From NCBI GenBank assembly GCA_036897625.1, contig JAYMTA010000236.1, positions 1 to 33,806 on the forward strand: a stretch of 33,806 nucleotides of DNA, given 5' to 3'. Source of the DNA: Pelargonium cotyledonis. Taxonomy: Eukaryota; Streptophyta; Magnoliopsida; Geraniales; Geraniaceae. Below, one piece after another: positions 1 to 11,500 of this stretch; position 1 is the first letter of the stretch, and each line of letters opens with the position of its first letter. The translations under genes were made by a program, and so were the position numbers. The notes under the pieces were generated by a model. That model was not told where the DNA came from. It searched no databases and was given only the letters and a program-made list of their open reading frames with translations.

Positions 1-39
1 TTATATACTACTTCTGCTTACAAAAAATAATATCTAGAT

Positions 40-270
40 TCGTCAATCGTAGCCGTTGTGAATGGACGCGTGTTGCGATCGTGGCTCTGAGCATCTATCA
101 GATGGGCCATGAAGAAAACCGGTAGTGCTTGACGAGCCAACGGGCCACGTGGCAACCTTGATTCCATGTGTGAAAAGATATTTGTTTTGCAAAGCCCAGC
201 CCAATACTAGTTGGGCCAACAGGTAAGCCCAACGCATCAGCTTCCCGCCAAAATATACCCGTTGGGTTAT
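40..270. promoter_or_regulatory. Cell-cycle-type promoter motif cluster
   Basis: Dense plant promoter motifs seen directly. There is an E2F-like site TTCCCGCCAAAA at 242-253 and a perfect G-box palindrome GCCACGTGGC at 144-153. Site II type TGGGCC/GGCCCA motifs lie at 102-108, 193-205, 211-219 and 226-232. AACGG (MSA-core) motifs, on either strand, lie near 53-57, 137-143 and 259-264. Site II plus E2F is known from plant replication and proliferation genes, and MSA cores from mitotic genes. The LIN start codon is about 800 bases away, so the cluster more likely serves a minus-strand gene left of position 1. That assignment is inference, because no coding exon of such a gene is visible here. 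Confidence 0.5.
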
Positions 271-1042
271 AATATGCTAAGAACCATGCGAAATTACAAT
301 GTTTTCTTGTCATTTACTTAACAACTATTTAATGCCACTAATTATTTAATTAAGGTCACTCTTCATTCATTATTTAGTATTTAATTCCATGCAATTACAT
401 AAATTATGCGTTGAATTAATGGGTTGGCAACAACCAAAGCCGGCAAGCGTTATTTGATCTCATGGCCGGCTCTGCATATTTCTCTATTTCTAATTGGTTG
501 AGGAAATGATCATTTTTGCTACTACGTTGCTTTGAATAAGATTGCTGACTGATCATAATTCAGTGACGACCTTTCACTCAAGCTCTCTCTGTTTTTCCAT
601 TCTATATGTTGGTTTGTTTATTTGTATTGCAATCTTTTAGCTTCTGCTCAAACTATCTATAGTTACCAATATGAAAATTTGAGATCTTGTTTGTGATAAG
701 GTTAGTACTTGGTAGAATAAATGCTGAGCTGTTCTTGATTTTTACAATTTTTGTCTATATAAGTTGCTTCAATTATGTTACCAAGGATTAGAAGTAATAG
801 AATGTCAGTCTTTAAATTGGGTTTGACTTGGTAGGAATTTGAAATTGAAAGTGGGAATTGGAACTTTGTGTTTATATGTTTCACTGGACTCATTGGTGAT
901 ATGAGAATTTCATAATTGTATCTTATAATGGGTTCTTGGTAATTTGCTTGAAGTGATTGAGAATGATGATTGATTGCTTTGGCTGCTTATGTTGATTTTT
1001 GAACTTATTTTTTATTTTTTTATCAGACTGGTTGTCACAAAT
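271..1042 (+). other. LIN upstream region and probable 5' UTR with intron
   Basis: AT-rich, with no coding exon recognised. A T-rich tract ending in TTTTATCAG at 1018-1026, just before the LIN start codon, looks like the acceptor of a 5' UTR intron. The donor could not be placed. A pyrimidine-rich stretch near 580-605 could belong to the first non-coding exon. An inverted GCCGGC pair occurs at 439-444 and 465-470. Confidence 0.35.
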
Positions 1043-4000
1043 ATGTCTGGGAATTATAGGTTTGCAATGGACCAACAAGATATGGTGAGAATATTGACAA
1101 CAACAGTAGAGAGTTGCATACAAGATAGGCTGAATAGCAAAGATTTGAGAACACAACATAAAGAGCAGTGTGCAGAAAGATTGGCAGCTGAAGATGAGAG
1201 CTCGGACAGGGACACGGAAGTTCGATACTCAGATCAAGCTGTACTAGCAAATTTGGATTGGGGAATTGATGGCCTTGAAGATGCCATCAGCACATCCAAT
1301 ATGGAAACTAAGCTTGCAAGATTGGACTATGCAGAGAAGATGTTGCACGTTTGTGCCATGTTGAACTCCAACCAGAAGACTGCTGGTGTCCCCAACTCTT
1401 ACCTATCAGCTTGGGCTCACCTGAACCTCTCTTACATGTGGATGTTGCGCAACAATGTTCACAATTCAATTCTTCATGTTCTTGAGATGTTTATCATTGA
1501 CCCTTTCTTTGCACGGATTGATTTTGCTCCCGAGCTCTGGAAAGACCTGTTTCTTTCCCACATGGGATCAGTTATTGGGTGGTATACGGAGGCAAGGCAC
1601 AGACATGTTATGGAAGCAATTCCCGATTCTGCTGATTTGTCCTTCACAGCTGATATTGATCAATTTTTCAATGAGTCACTTGTCTTTTCTATGAGACCGG
1701 ATCAAGTGGAAAAATTGCAAAAGCTGGAGCAGCTTTATGGTGAATCATTGGATGAGAATACAAGACTTTATGCTAAGTATTATAAGGATTGCATGAACTC
1801 TGATTCAAACACCAGCAGGAAGGTGATCCCGATGTTGCCAATTGTGGAACCGCCAATGACTCCTTTACACGACCTGAGCCGTGCAATACCCGACTATGTA
1901 AAATTTGGTCCTATCTTGCCCAAGAGTGCCGGGTTTTCCCCAGTTCTTAGAAATAAAGACAGTCCAAGAATTCAAGGTAGAACAGCAAGGTTCGTTTTGA
2001 ACTCTCAAGTGCATAGGAAAATCTCTTACTATTATGAGAAATATGTTGAATTTTATTTTATTTGATCCAAGATCCTGACATATATTAATAAATTCTCTCT
2101 TGTACCCTTGAGCAGGATGGATGTTCCTTCTCCTATCTCACACAATATAGAGGAATCTGACTTGTTGGAACCTCAAGTATGGCTGAGAGTAAACTCATTC
2201 TTGAGGACAATCTTGATTTTCTTGTCTAATACTCTTACATTTTCTATGTTTATTTCTAGCTTTATACTCTTGAAATATCTTAATGCTATTAATTGTATTC
2301 TAGGAGGGCATGAATGAAAAGAATCAAGAGGATTTTGATTATGAGCGTAACGATGCTTATATGGATCATGAAGATAGGAATCATAAATTAGTGCCTCTCA
2401 GCAGCATGAGAATGACAGAGGACAAGGAAATTGGGCAACGAGTATATCCATCTAAACCTAAGAGCCGAGTGCATTCTCCATCAATCTTCTCCCCCGTGGA
2501 TTCCCCTAAAAAAAATTCCCCTAGAACTCCTTCAGCAAAGATTCCATCTCCAAAACCAGACACGCATTGCATAAGAGAATCCACATCCGGGCTGCGACTT
2601 TTGTCCAGCCGTGCTATGGATTCCCCTATTCCCACCTCTTTTCCCGCATCTCCTCATATGACTAATGATTACAGTATTAGCTCAGCAGGCTCGGATGCTG
2701 AAGTGATAGTATGTTCTCAATAAATGATTTATTTAGTTTAGTTTGTGTCTTGCACTTACTTTATCTGAATTTGAAATGTTTGACTTCTACTGAAAGTGAT
2801 CGTGCAATTCAGGAGAATCCAAGGAGTTGCAGGACGAGGCACAGTCGAACAGTAAGCAACACGAGTTATGACAATGTGAATAGCCAGCAACTAGAGAAAA
2901 GGTAGCCCTCATGTCTTCTTATTGCAAGTTACTATTACTGGTAGTGAGTTCAAATAATATTTAAGCTGCTTTTAGGCTTCATGAATTTATAGCTTATCTC
3001 TGCCAATCTTCTATTGAAGAAATCAACATTATTTCTTGTTATATAATGAAATTTATTTTGGCTGTGCAGTTCTCCTCATGGAAGTGATGAAGGAAGCCAA
3101 AGCTCCATTTCACTTCCATTGTCTGAGAAATTGACTCCATCAAGACCCCCAAAAGATTTTGTGTGCCCTATCACTAGCCAGATTTTCAATGATCCAGTCA
3201 CACTTGAAACAGGTCAGACATATGAAAGAAAAGCAATTGAAGAGTGGTTGAAAAGAGGAAATACTACATGCCCCATTACTCGACAGTCTCTATATACAAA
3301 TTCACTGCCCAAGACAAACTATGTTTTGAAGAGACTAATAACATCTTGGAAAGAACAGTACCCTGAGGTTGCTCAGGAATTTTCATATTCTGAAACACCC
3401 AAACATTCCTTTAGTTCCTCCTCCACTCCATCTAGAACACCTGATTTCCCCAGGCAGAAGAGCATGGTTAGTTCTATCAACCCAAGCAACAAAAGATTCA
3501 ACCGAGCAGTAGTGGCTACATCACCCACCAGTGTCATATCTCAAGCTGCTATTGAAATATTAATCAATGGATTAAAGCCTTATGTTTCATGCTTGTGTAC
3601 TTCGGAGGACTTAAAAGAATGTGAAGATGCTGTTCTGTCAATAGCCAGGATATGGAAGGAATCCAGAAGTGATCCAGGAATTCATTCTTATTTATCCAAA
3701 GCAACGATTGTGAATGGTTTTGTGGAAATATTATCAGCCTCTCTTAACAGAGAAGTCCTACGAACATCTGTTTACATTCTGTCTGAGCTAATATTTGCAG
3801 AAGAAAGCGTTGGAGAGACTCTTACTAGTGTAGATTCTGATTTTGACTGCCTGGCAGCTTTGCTAAAGAATGGTCTTGCTGAGGCTGTTGTTCTTATATA
3901 CCAGCTGAGGCCAGTATTTGCACAGCTGTCAGATGACTTCATACCTGCTCTTGTCCAGATTATTCTAAACAAAACTGAAGAATTGGATGGTTTTCAGTTA

Positions 4001-7000
4001 CTAATGGAGCCCAGGGATGCTGCTATTGCAATACTTGAACAAATTTTGATGGGAGGTAATCAGAACAGCAGGTCCCTCAATGCACTTCGCATTATTGAAG
4101 CAAATGGGGTTCCTGCCTTGATCAAGTGCCTAGACAAAGTAGAAGGACGACGATCCATTGTTTACATTCTTCTATATTGCATTTATGCAGACAAAAGCAT
4201 CCGGAACTTGATAGCGAGTAGAATTGAGTTATCTCCGGTTCTAGAGTTGTTTCATGTTGGAAATGATAGTGTGAAAGGCATATGTATAGATTTTCTCTCA
4301 GAGATAGTTCAATTAGACAGGTATGCATAGAAGTTGTGTGTACTTTGTACTTAGATTCTTGATTTTGCAAAACATTGATTTTTTTTCTTCTTTTCTTTGA
4401 TGTATCAGGAGGACATTCTGCAACCAAATCCTACAAATGATTAAAGATGAAGGTGCATTTAGTACTATGCACACTTTTCTTGTGTACCTTCAAATGGCTC
4501 CCATGGAGCAACAACCTGCCCTTGCCACTCTTCTTCTTCAGCTTGATCTTTTGGTTTGTCTTGATCCACGTTATCAGTTATACTTAAAAGATGAATATGA
4601 TAACTACTAGAGTATCTAGTGACATGTTTCTTGCTTTTATTTATTTCAGGTTGAGCCTTGGAAGATGAGCATTTATAGAGAGGAAGCAATGGATGCAATA
4701 ATTGAAGCACTTCGAAGAAAGGACTTCCCAAATTATCAAGTCTTGGCTCTAGATGCTCTGTTGTCACTTACCGGCCGCCTGACTGCCACTGGGAAGTCCT
4801 ATACTGAAGCTTGGCTACTCAAGATGGCAGGATATGATCAACCTTATAATGCTTTGATGAAGGCAGAGAGGCTACAGAATACATATGAAAATGAATTGAT
4901 GGGAACAATGGTTTGCATTTATGAATTCTTTGAATTGTTTTGTACCTCTTTTTTGTGATAGCATTTGTTCTAATACTGAATCTTGAATGTTTTTTTTTAG
5001 GATGAGGAAGAAAAAGCTACAAGCTCTTGGGAGAAAAGGGTTGCTTTTGTACTATGCAACCATGATAAGGGCTCTATCTTTAAAGCTTTGGAAGAAGGCC
5101 TTAGAAGTAATTCCTTGGAGATGGCAAAGTCATGCCTTGTTGTTGCAACATGGCTTGCACATATGCTCCATCACCTTCCTGATACTGGTGTGAAAAATGC
5201 AGCTCGCAAGGCTTTGCTTGACCAATTTATAAACGTCCTCCAATCTTCAAAGAACCTTGAGGAAAAGATTTTGACTACCCTTGCTCTGAGAACTTTCGTC
5301 AGTGACCGTGGTAAGATTGGTTTGGAAGAGCTAATGATTATGTTAGCAAAACTTTAAAGTTATCATGTAAAAATGGCTTCTTATGCAGACTTTCAAAACT
5401 TGTAGGTGCACTTCAGGAACTTGGAGCTTATGCTAGATGCATTTACAAAAACTTGAGAAAGCTCAAGAAGAATTCAGTGGTGGTCTCTGATATACTCAAA
5501 GCTCTAATGAACTTGTCATCTGTCAATGCAGTAAGTTGTGAACCTTGTATTCTTCTAATTATACATTGGCGGTAAGATATAATTACCATGTACTCCAAAT
5601 TTCCTGTAATTTCAGACAGAACTGTGGAGTTATACTGATGTAGTTGATATAGATACTAGCCAAAATGGCGAGGTTCTTTCTTTGCTATACCTAAAAGGTC
5701 GGATTTTAAGCAGTCATTCTGATGGAACAATCAAGGTATGGATCTAACCATCTCTTCATCCCTCATCCCTCTCTTACCTATTTGGTTACTTTGTTCAACA
5801 ACTCTTGACATCTTGTATCTAGGTATGGGATACTGGGAAGAAGGCTTTAAGGTTGGTACAAGAAGCTCGTGAACACACGAAGGCTGCCACATGCCTCTGT
5901 GCTTCAACTTCAGGCGACAAACTATACAGTGGCTCCTTAGACAAAACTATTCGAGTAAGTAACCTCATATTAATTTGCAGAGTTTGGTCTTTGCTCTGCA
6001 AAACATACCCTCAATGACTATAGATTTGGTTCATGTGAAAAAGAAACAACATAAAGTCAGAACCACCATTTAGCTTTGCCTAACACTAGAAATCTCATTT
6101 TCCATGCGTAGGTATGGGCTGTCAAACCCGAGGAAATCCACTGTGTTCAGGTTCATGATGTGAAAGAACAAGTGTATGAATTGTCAGCCAATGCGAATGT
6201 GGCATGCTTCATTTCTCAAGGAGCTGGAGTGAAGGCAAGTAAAGCAAAAATCAGTAACAGTCTTGGCAAAAAAAAAAAAAAAAAACTCAACTAGTAAGAT
6301 TTTGCTGAACTAAACATGTGTTTTGTTGCAGGTGTATTACTGGTCTGGTGTTCCCAAACAAATTAACCTCAACAAAAACGTTAAGTGCCTCGCCATGACA
6401 GATGACAAACTATACTGTGGTCTCTCAGGTTATACTATTCAGGTAAATTTAAAACTCGATAGTATTGACTAGATAACCTTTATCAAGCACTAAAGTATTT
6501 TACTGAATGAAATTGGCAGGAGGTTGATTTATCCAAATGCACATCAAATGCATTCTACTCTGGCACAAGAAAACTTTTAACGAAGCAAACAATACATTCC
6601 TTGCACACTCATAACGGGCTATTATTTGCGGGTAGTTCTTCAGTTGATGGAACTGCAGGAAAGGTATGGGATCTGAATATTGCCGAGATTATGCTGAAAT
6701 TCAGTCGGTAATGATGCACTTTTTTTTTTTTTTGTTCTTGTTGCATAAAATCTAGGTGTTCTCGTTGTCAACAAAGGCGGTGGTGGGATCATTCTCAACG
6801 GGATTGGAGATCCAACGCATAGCTGCGAGCAACGACTTCATATTTACAGCAACAAAATGTGGTATGATTGAGGTGTGGTTGAGAGAAAGAGTAGCAAAAG
6901 TGGGTTGTATAAGAGTAGGAAGTGGGCATGCAAAAATCACAGCATTGGCATCAGATTCAGATGGAGGAATGTTGTATGCTGGTTCCTCTGATGGCAAGAT

Positions 7001-7111
7001 TCAGGTTTTTCTAGCACACTTAACTTGAAACATGTTGAGGGAAAGTTCATACAAAAATTGGTACTCATATATACTTTTTTTTTTTTTTTGCAGGCTTGGG
7101 CAATGGACTAA
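1043..7111 (+). CDS. LIN: LIN/CERBERUS-type U-box WD40 E3 ubiquitin ligase
   Basis: Sixteen exons: 1043-1989, 2116-2176, 2304-2708, 2813-2901, 3070-4320, 4409-4553, 4650-4910, 5001-5310, 5406-5530, 5616-5735, 5823-5954, 6112-6234, 6332-6442, 6520-6663, 6756-7004, 7094-7111. They join in frame to 1496 residues, close to the Medicago LIN length as I remember it (about 1490). The N-terminal family domain (1-310, starting MSGNYRFAMDQQDM) precedes a variable Ser/Pro-rich linker (about 310-520). A U-box (about 527-600) contains DFVCPIT, DPVTLETGQTYER and CPITRQ. Next comes an ARM/HEAT-like helical region (about 640-1195). WD40 repeats fill 1199-1496, with TIKVWD, TIRVWA and IQAWAMD at blade ends. 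In legumes, LIN/CERBERUS is needed for infection-thread growth and mycorrhization, presumably by ubiquitinating targets. The start at 1043 matches the family N terminus. An in-frame ATG at 974 lies before the acceptor-like TTATCAG and would add an atypical hydrophobic stretch. The gene looks intact. Confidence 0.93.
6235..6331 (+). other. GC-AG intron in LIN
   Basis: The exon ends GTGAAG and the intron opens GCAAGT rather than GTAAGT. It closes TTGTTGCAG before GTGTATTACTGG. Both flanks stay in the WD40 reading frame (GVK then VYYWSG). GC-AG introns are a known minor class that usually keep a strong consensus otherwise, as this one does. It also contains a run of about 18 A residues. Confidence 0.8.
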
Positions 7112-8300
7112 AGAGAGATGTATTATATTTCATATTAAAATCTTTCAACATTTTTCTAGTTTTTGCACATGTAAGATATCATACCAAAACAAACAATTTT
7201 TTTTAGCTCTGCTTTTGTTTAAATAAGTTCATTTGATGGAGAACATGATTAAATTTTACCGAATCAAGTTGACCTATGCGCAAAAATTAGTTCAAGACAA
7301 TTATGAAATGTAAATCATAATTCAATGAATCATAATTATAATAACCAAGAGAATTGGGAACGATTTCGGATGAATTCTCCAATATGAAGCGGTATTTCTC
7401 GTTTTGACAATAAGTTTATAAGTTACAATTTGATTGCAAGTTATAATTATATTGAATTTATAAGTATATGGTCCCATATTTTGGTGTTTCAATATAATTA
7501 TATTTTCGTTCAATGCCAAGTTCGATTGGATTAATACAATTTTAATATCATGATATTTTTCTTTTGAATTTGTCTTGATTCACAAGCCATGATGGAATGA
7601 AAAAAACGATATATTTACATATGATAAGTAAATGAAATTGCACTATATTATACGACATCTCGTAGCATATTGCAATTCATAAATTTAATGTATCAAACTA
7701 ACAGTTTCTCAAAATTTATCTGTTACAGTAAAATAAAGAAATTTTGCTTTCTTAACGACTAACAAAGGAGAGCACTCAGAATGAAAAGGACTTTATAACT
7801 GTTGAATATTTCAAAGACCATATGATCTCAAATTATTTGATAGTTTTCTCCTCATTGTGCCCAAAACAAAAATGATTCAACACAAAACAAAAACTAGAAA
7901 TTAAATTTACAAAAGAATGGGTGCAACACATTCAGAATGAGTAGGAGGTTTTATGTTCCATTCATGAAAATTTTCGGACATAAACAATCATCATCATGCT
8001 TGCACATCCCAAAAACAAAGAGTTAATTTAATAAATATATAAATAAAAAGTAGAAGAGAATCGAAATCATCAGAAACAATGGAACAATGCATCAATAACA
8101 ACACAAAGTGTCTCAGACGACCGTCGTGAGTTTGTAACCCATCTCATCACCTGATTCCGACATCTCAAACCAAACCAAACCAAACAAAACAGAGATTGAA
8201 AAGAGAATTAACAAAACGCAAACCAGAGATCCAGAAAATGCAGATTGGAGGTTGAAGAAGAAGAAGAAGAAGATTGGGGGAATTTAAAGAAGACGGTGGG
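7112..8300. other. LIN 3' flank and intergenic region
   Basis: AT-rich sequence after the LIN stop codon, with no coding gene recognised on the plus strand. The only candidate is a 16-codon minus-strand ORF at 8113-8163, listed separately. A short CAAAC/CCAAA-type repeat lies near 8167-8190 and an AAG repeat near 8255-8272. The AAG repeat reads as a CTT-rich leader on the minus strand. Confidence 0.5.
8113..8163 (-). CDS. Candidate 16-residue micro-ORF, function unknown
   Basis: On the minus strand, ATG (8163-8161) opens a 17-codon frame ending TGA at 8115-8113, translating MSESGDEMGYKLTTVV. It lies about 150 bases downstream, in its own direction, of an AAACCCTAA telo-box, with a CTT-repeat leader between. 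That layout resembles the 5' end of a plant translation-related gene. I recognise no family. It could be a short-peptide gene, an upstream ORF, the terminal exon of an unseen gene, or chance. Confidence 0.2.
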   Translation of the reverse strand: MSESGDEMGYKLTTVV

Positions 8301-8301
8301 G

Positions 8302-8412
8302 GTTTAAAATTAGGGTTTTCCTTTAATTGCGTTGACGATTCTGCCCCTGCATTGGGTTTGATTATAATGTGACTAAGCCCAATGAGTTTGGGCCTTTTGT
8401 CAAGGCCCATTA
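8302..8412. promoter_or_regulatory. Telo-box and site II promoter, possibly bidirectional
   Basis: TTAGGGTTT (telo-box, minus-strand AAACCCTAA) lies at 8310-8318. Three site II type motifs follow: AGCCCAAT at 8376-8383, TTGGGCC at 8388-8394 and AGGCCCAT at 8403-8410. Site II plus telo-box combinations are known from plant ribosomal-protein and proliferation genes bound by TCP-type factors. The cluster ends about 90 bases before the BRE start codon, so it very likely drives BRE. The telo-box side faces a pyrimidine-rich leader on the minus strand, suggesting divergent transcription (inference). Confidence 0.6.
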
Positions 8413-8503
8413 GAACATTTCTTTTCTTTGACCTTTTTCTCTTACACAGGCCGGTTTGACAAATCAGCTACAGACCTGAGAGTGCTCTCTCGAAGTGACG
8501 ATC

Positions 8504-11500
8504 ATGGCATCCGATGTCGGCATGCCTCCTTCCATCGCCTCTCAGTTCAATTACCTTCTCTCTCACTCCTCTCTCTCCATCAAGGTAACACCAACAGTCT
8601 CTTTTTAACATCTCTCCGGTTGTTTATACAGAAATTGCGCTAGGGTCTGTTTGGCGTTTTACCCTAAATTGCTTAGAACTCGAGGTTTCATTATGTGGGT
8701 TTTGACATTTCAGGTTGATCAGATGTGGTCCGGTAGTAGGTATCCACCTGGGCTGGTTGATCGCTTCACCTTGCTCATTCCTTACTGTCTAGATTACGTC
8801 AAATGTTAGTATGATTTGATGAATTCAGTTTTTTCTTGCTTGGTTGTGTGACTCTTTTCGCGGTTTGTTTCATCATTTTGCTTTGTCTTTTAGGGGATAT
8901 TATATACAATGGGGAGTTTCCATTGGATGCACCAGATGTGGTGTTTGGTCCTGAAGATGAACACTTTTGTCCCTATCTGGATGTGGGTTGTGGAGGAGAA
9001 GGTGTACTAAACCCACCTAAAAGCAGTTTGCTTGACTGGAATGGCAAAGACCCTACTAGGTTAATGGCTCTCATTGAAGAACTGAGGTAAAAAGCTTTTC
9101 TGTGCTTAAGACAGTATTTTGTACTCAGGTACATGTTTATGATGTACCTTTTATTTTACAGGGATCTCTATGTGTCCTACCAGAGGAAGCGAGTTGGGGA
9201 AGTTGATGATGATAGGGTGAAATTTGAAATCAGCACTATTGCGAGAGAGGTAGACATCTCAGTTAGAAATTATGGAGCAATTACATGTGATTAATTTTGA
9301 TAAATGAATCCATATTTAAATATTTAATGGTGCGCAAGGAGATGACTTTATGAAGAAATCTTACATGCATTGTGGGAAAAGAAGGATGGTATGAAAATTA
9401 TTCAGATTTAGCCACATAATAACAAGCATGAAAGTGGGAAAACTAGCTATTTGTTTCAAGGCTCAAAGTAGCTGGGAAATGGACGCCTTGTTGGGGTGAT
9501 AATGTAATTGATGTTTTATAACTTGTCATCCTTTGTCTAGCATTAGTAGTCCTTTTTTATTCTATAATTAAGTTTAGTTTGGAATGTAGTAGTCTAGATG
9601 GAGATGACAGCAGCGATGAATTCAGGATTACCTTTAATTCTCGTGATTATAGTTTAATATGAGTTAGTATTCTATAATACTTATGATGCCCCTCCATGAA
9701 ACGGTTTGGAATTTTGGAGTTCAGGATTTACTTAAAACTAAACTCCTCTCAATCACGATGGAGCAAAGGGTAGAAAATTTAAAGGGTATCGGGTGCAGAG
9801 TTGCTTCCCACAAACATAAAAGAAAGTAGAAAGTAGAATTTAGACCAGAATGCTGACATTGCATCTCTATATATTGTAAGATTTTTGTCTGCAATTCAGG
9901 CTGAACTTAGTCTTTATCATATTTATCTTCTTCTTTTTGCCAAACTTATACCGTTATAAGTTACCTGTTTGTGAATATCTCTCTAACTGTTTGGAGCTAT
10001 CTTCTTTAATTTCATCAAAATTTTAGGAAACACTTACTATGATTGTCCTTGGAAAATCAGTAATCAGATCTAGGGTTTTTGAATAGTTTAATATGATTGT
10101 TTTTTCTCTCTGTAATTTCTTATCACCTTCTATAATGTGCTATAGTCATGCCCCTCTTGTCTGTTTTTGTCGTCATTTTTTTTAATGATAGCTTGATTGT
10201 CTTGAATACTCAATTCGTCGAACCCAATGCCATTGCTATTTATCTTCTGAATGTCAAACCAATTCAAGGGGTTAGACCTTAACTCAAACTGTTTTCTGCA
10301 GGGAATTGAAATGCATTTGAATTCAGGTTTTGAGAAGGTATTATTATTACTTAAAAAACTTGTTTACAGTTTCGTTATTTGTATCTAAACTGCTCTACAG
10401 TGGCTATATTGCAACTTTTTTGCTCAGTTTTTTAATTATATTTATGGTTTCCCTCCCATTGAATTTTAGTGTAGTCAGAGGAGGTAAAATTTGCAGTACC
10501 TCTAATGGACAAAAACATAAATAAGATGGTTCCTGGATGCCCTTGGAAACATCAGCAAAAGATATACTTACAGGTTATATATCCTTCTTTGTAATGTATA
10601 TTTTTATTATTGGTCTTCTTCATTATCCAAATTGAATTATTTTGTGTGGATCTTGTGGTTGGCACAGGTTGTATATCCTGTGGGGAGAAAATATCTATCT
10701 ACTCCTTCACCACCCCGCCTGAAATTAGTATCCTCCCCCGAGTTAAAGGCTCTATTTTCTGTGGATGATGTCAAACTTCCACCATGGTCGGATGGAATGT
10801 AAGTGTATTTCAAGTATCAATCTCTCTTCACACACAATATATCCTTCTTTCTCCTCTATGAAGATGCTTATAATTTTTGTTCTCCTCTGAAGGTGCATGG
10901 CTGAATATCTTCCTCATCTCGAAGAAATTCTTGGGAGACAAGTCAGTTTTTATTCCTTCATACCATTGATGTCTTTAAACTGACGCTTTGTATATCTAGG
11001 GATTTTCATAACATCTAAGCTTCCTTTTCCCTGTAAGATATTGGAAGCAGTTTCATTAATTGATGTTAGAAGGCGCTTTATTGAGGCATTAGCACCTGTG
11101 CTTGGACGACCTATAGAAGCTGATCCGGTATAGATCCTCGGTATTTATATATTTGCTCACAAAGGTTTAAACTTCAAAACTGACATGGTTTCACTGCTTT
11201 CTTGCCAGTTCTTCTGCAGAAAGGCAACAATTTGTTGTGCATCTGGGGTTTTCAATTTCCTGGTACGCATGATCTTATTAGTTCAGATGATTAATCTACA
11301 GGAAATTTTGAACCCCAAGTATATGATGGGAGTCTTATGAAAGTATACTCTTATACTGTTCTGGTGATTGTTAGTCTATTGAGCATTAATATGGGTACTT
11401 GGTACGGCCTTTCCTTTTGTCTCAGAAAAGAGATGATGCCCAAAAAATTTCCAATGGAATGCAAAATTGTTAAAGAAACATAATTTCCCACTACCTTAGA

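Noticed and set aside
98-313. Minus-strand 71-codon frame in the promoter cluster
   Set aside because: Composition follows the repeated GGCCCA/AGCCCA motifs; no domain or homology seen.
974-1042. Upstream in-frame ATG extending LIN by 23 residues
   Set aside because: The extension is a hydrophobic low-complexity stretch crossing a likely intron acceptor at 1018-1026; the family N terminus matches the ATG at 1043.
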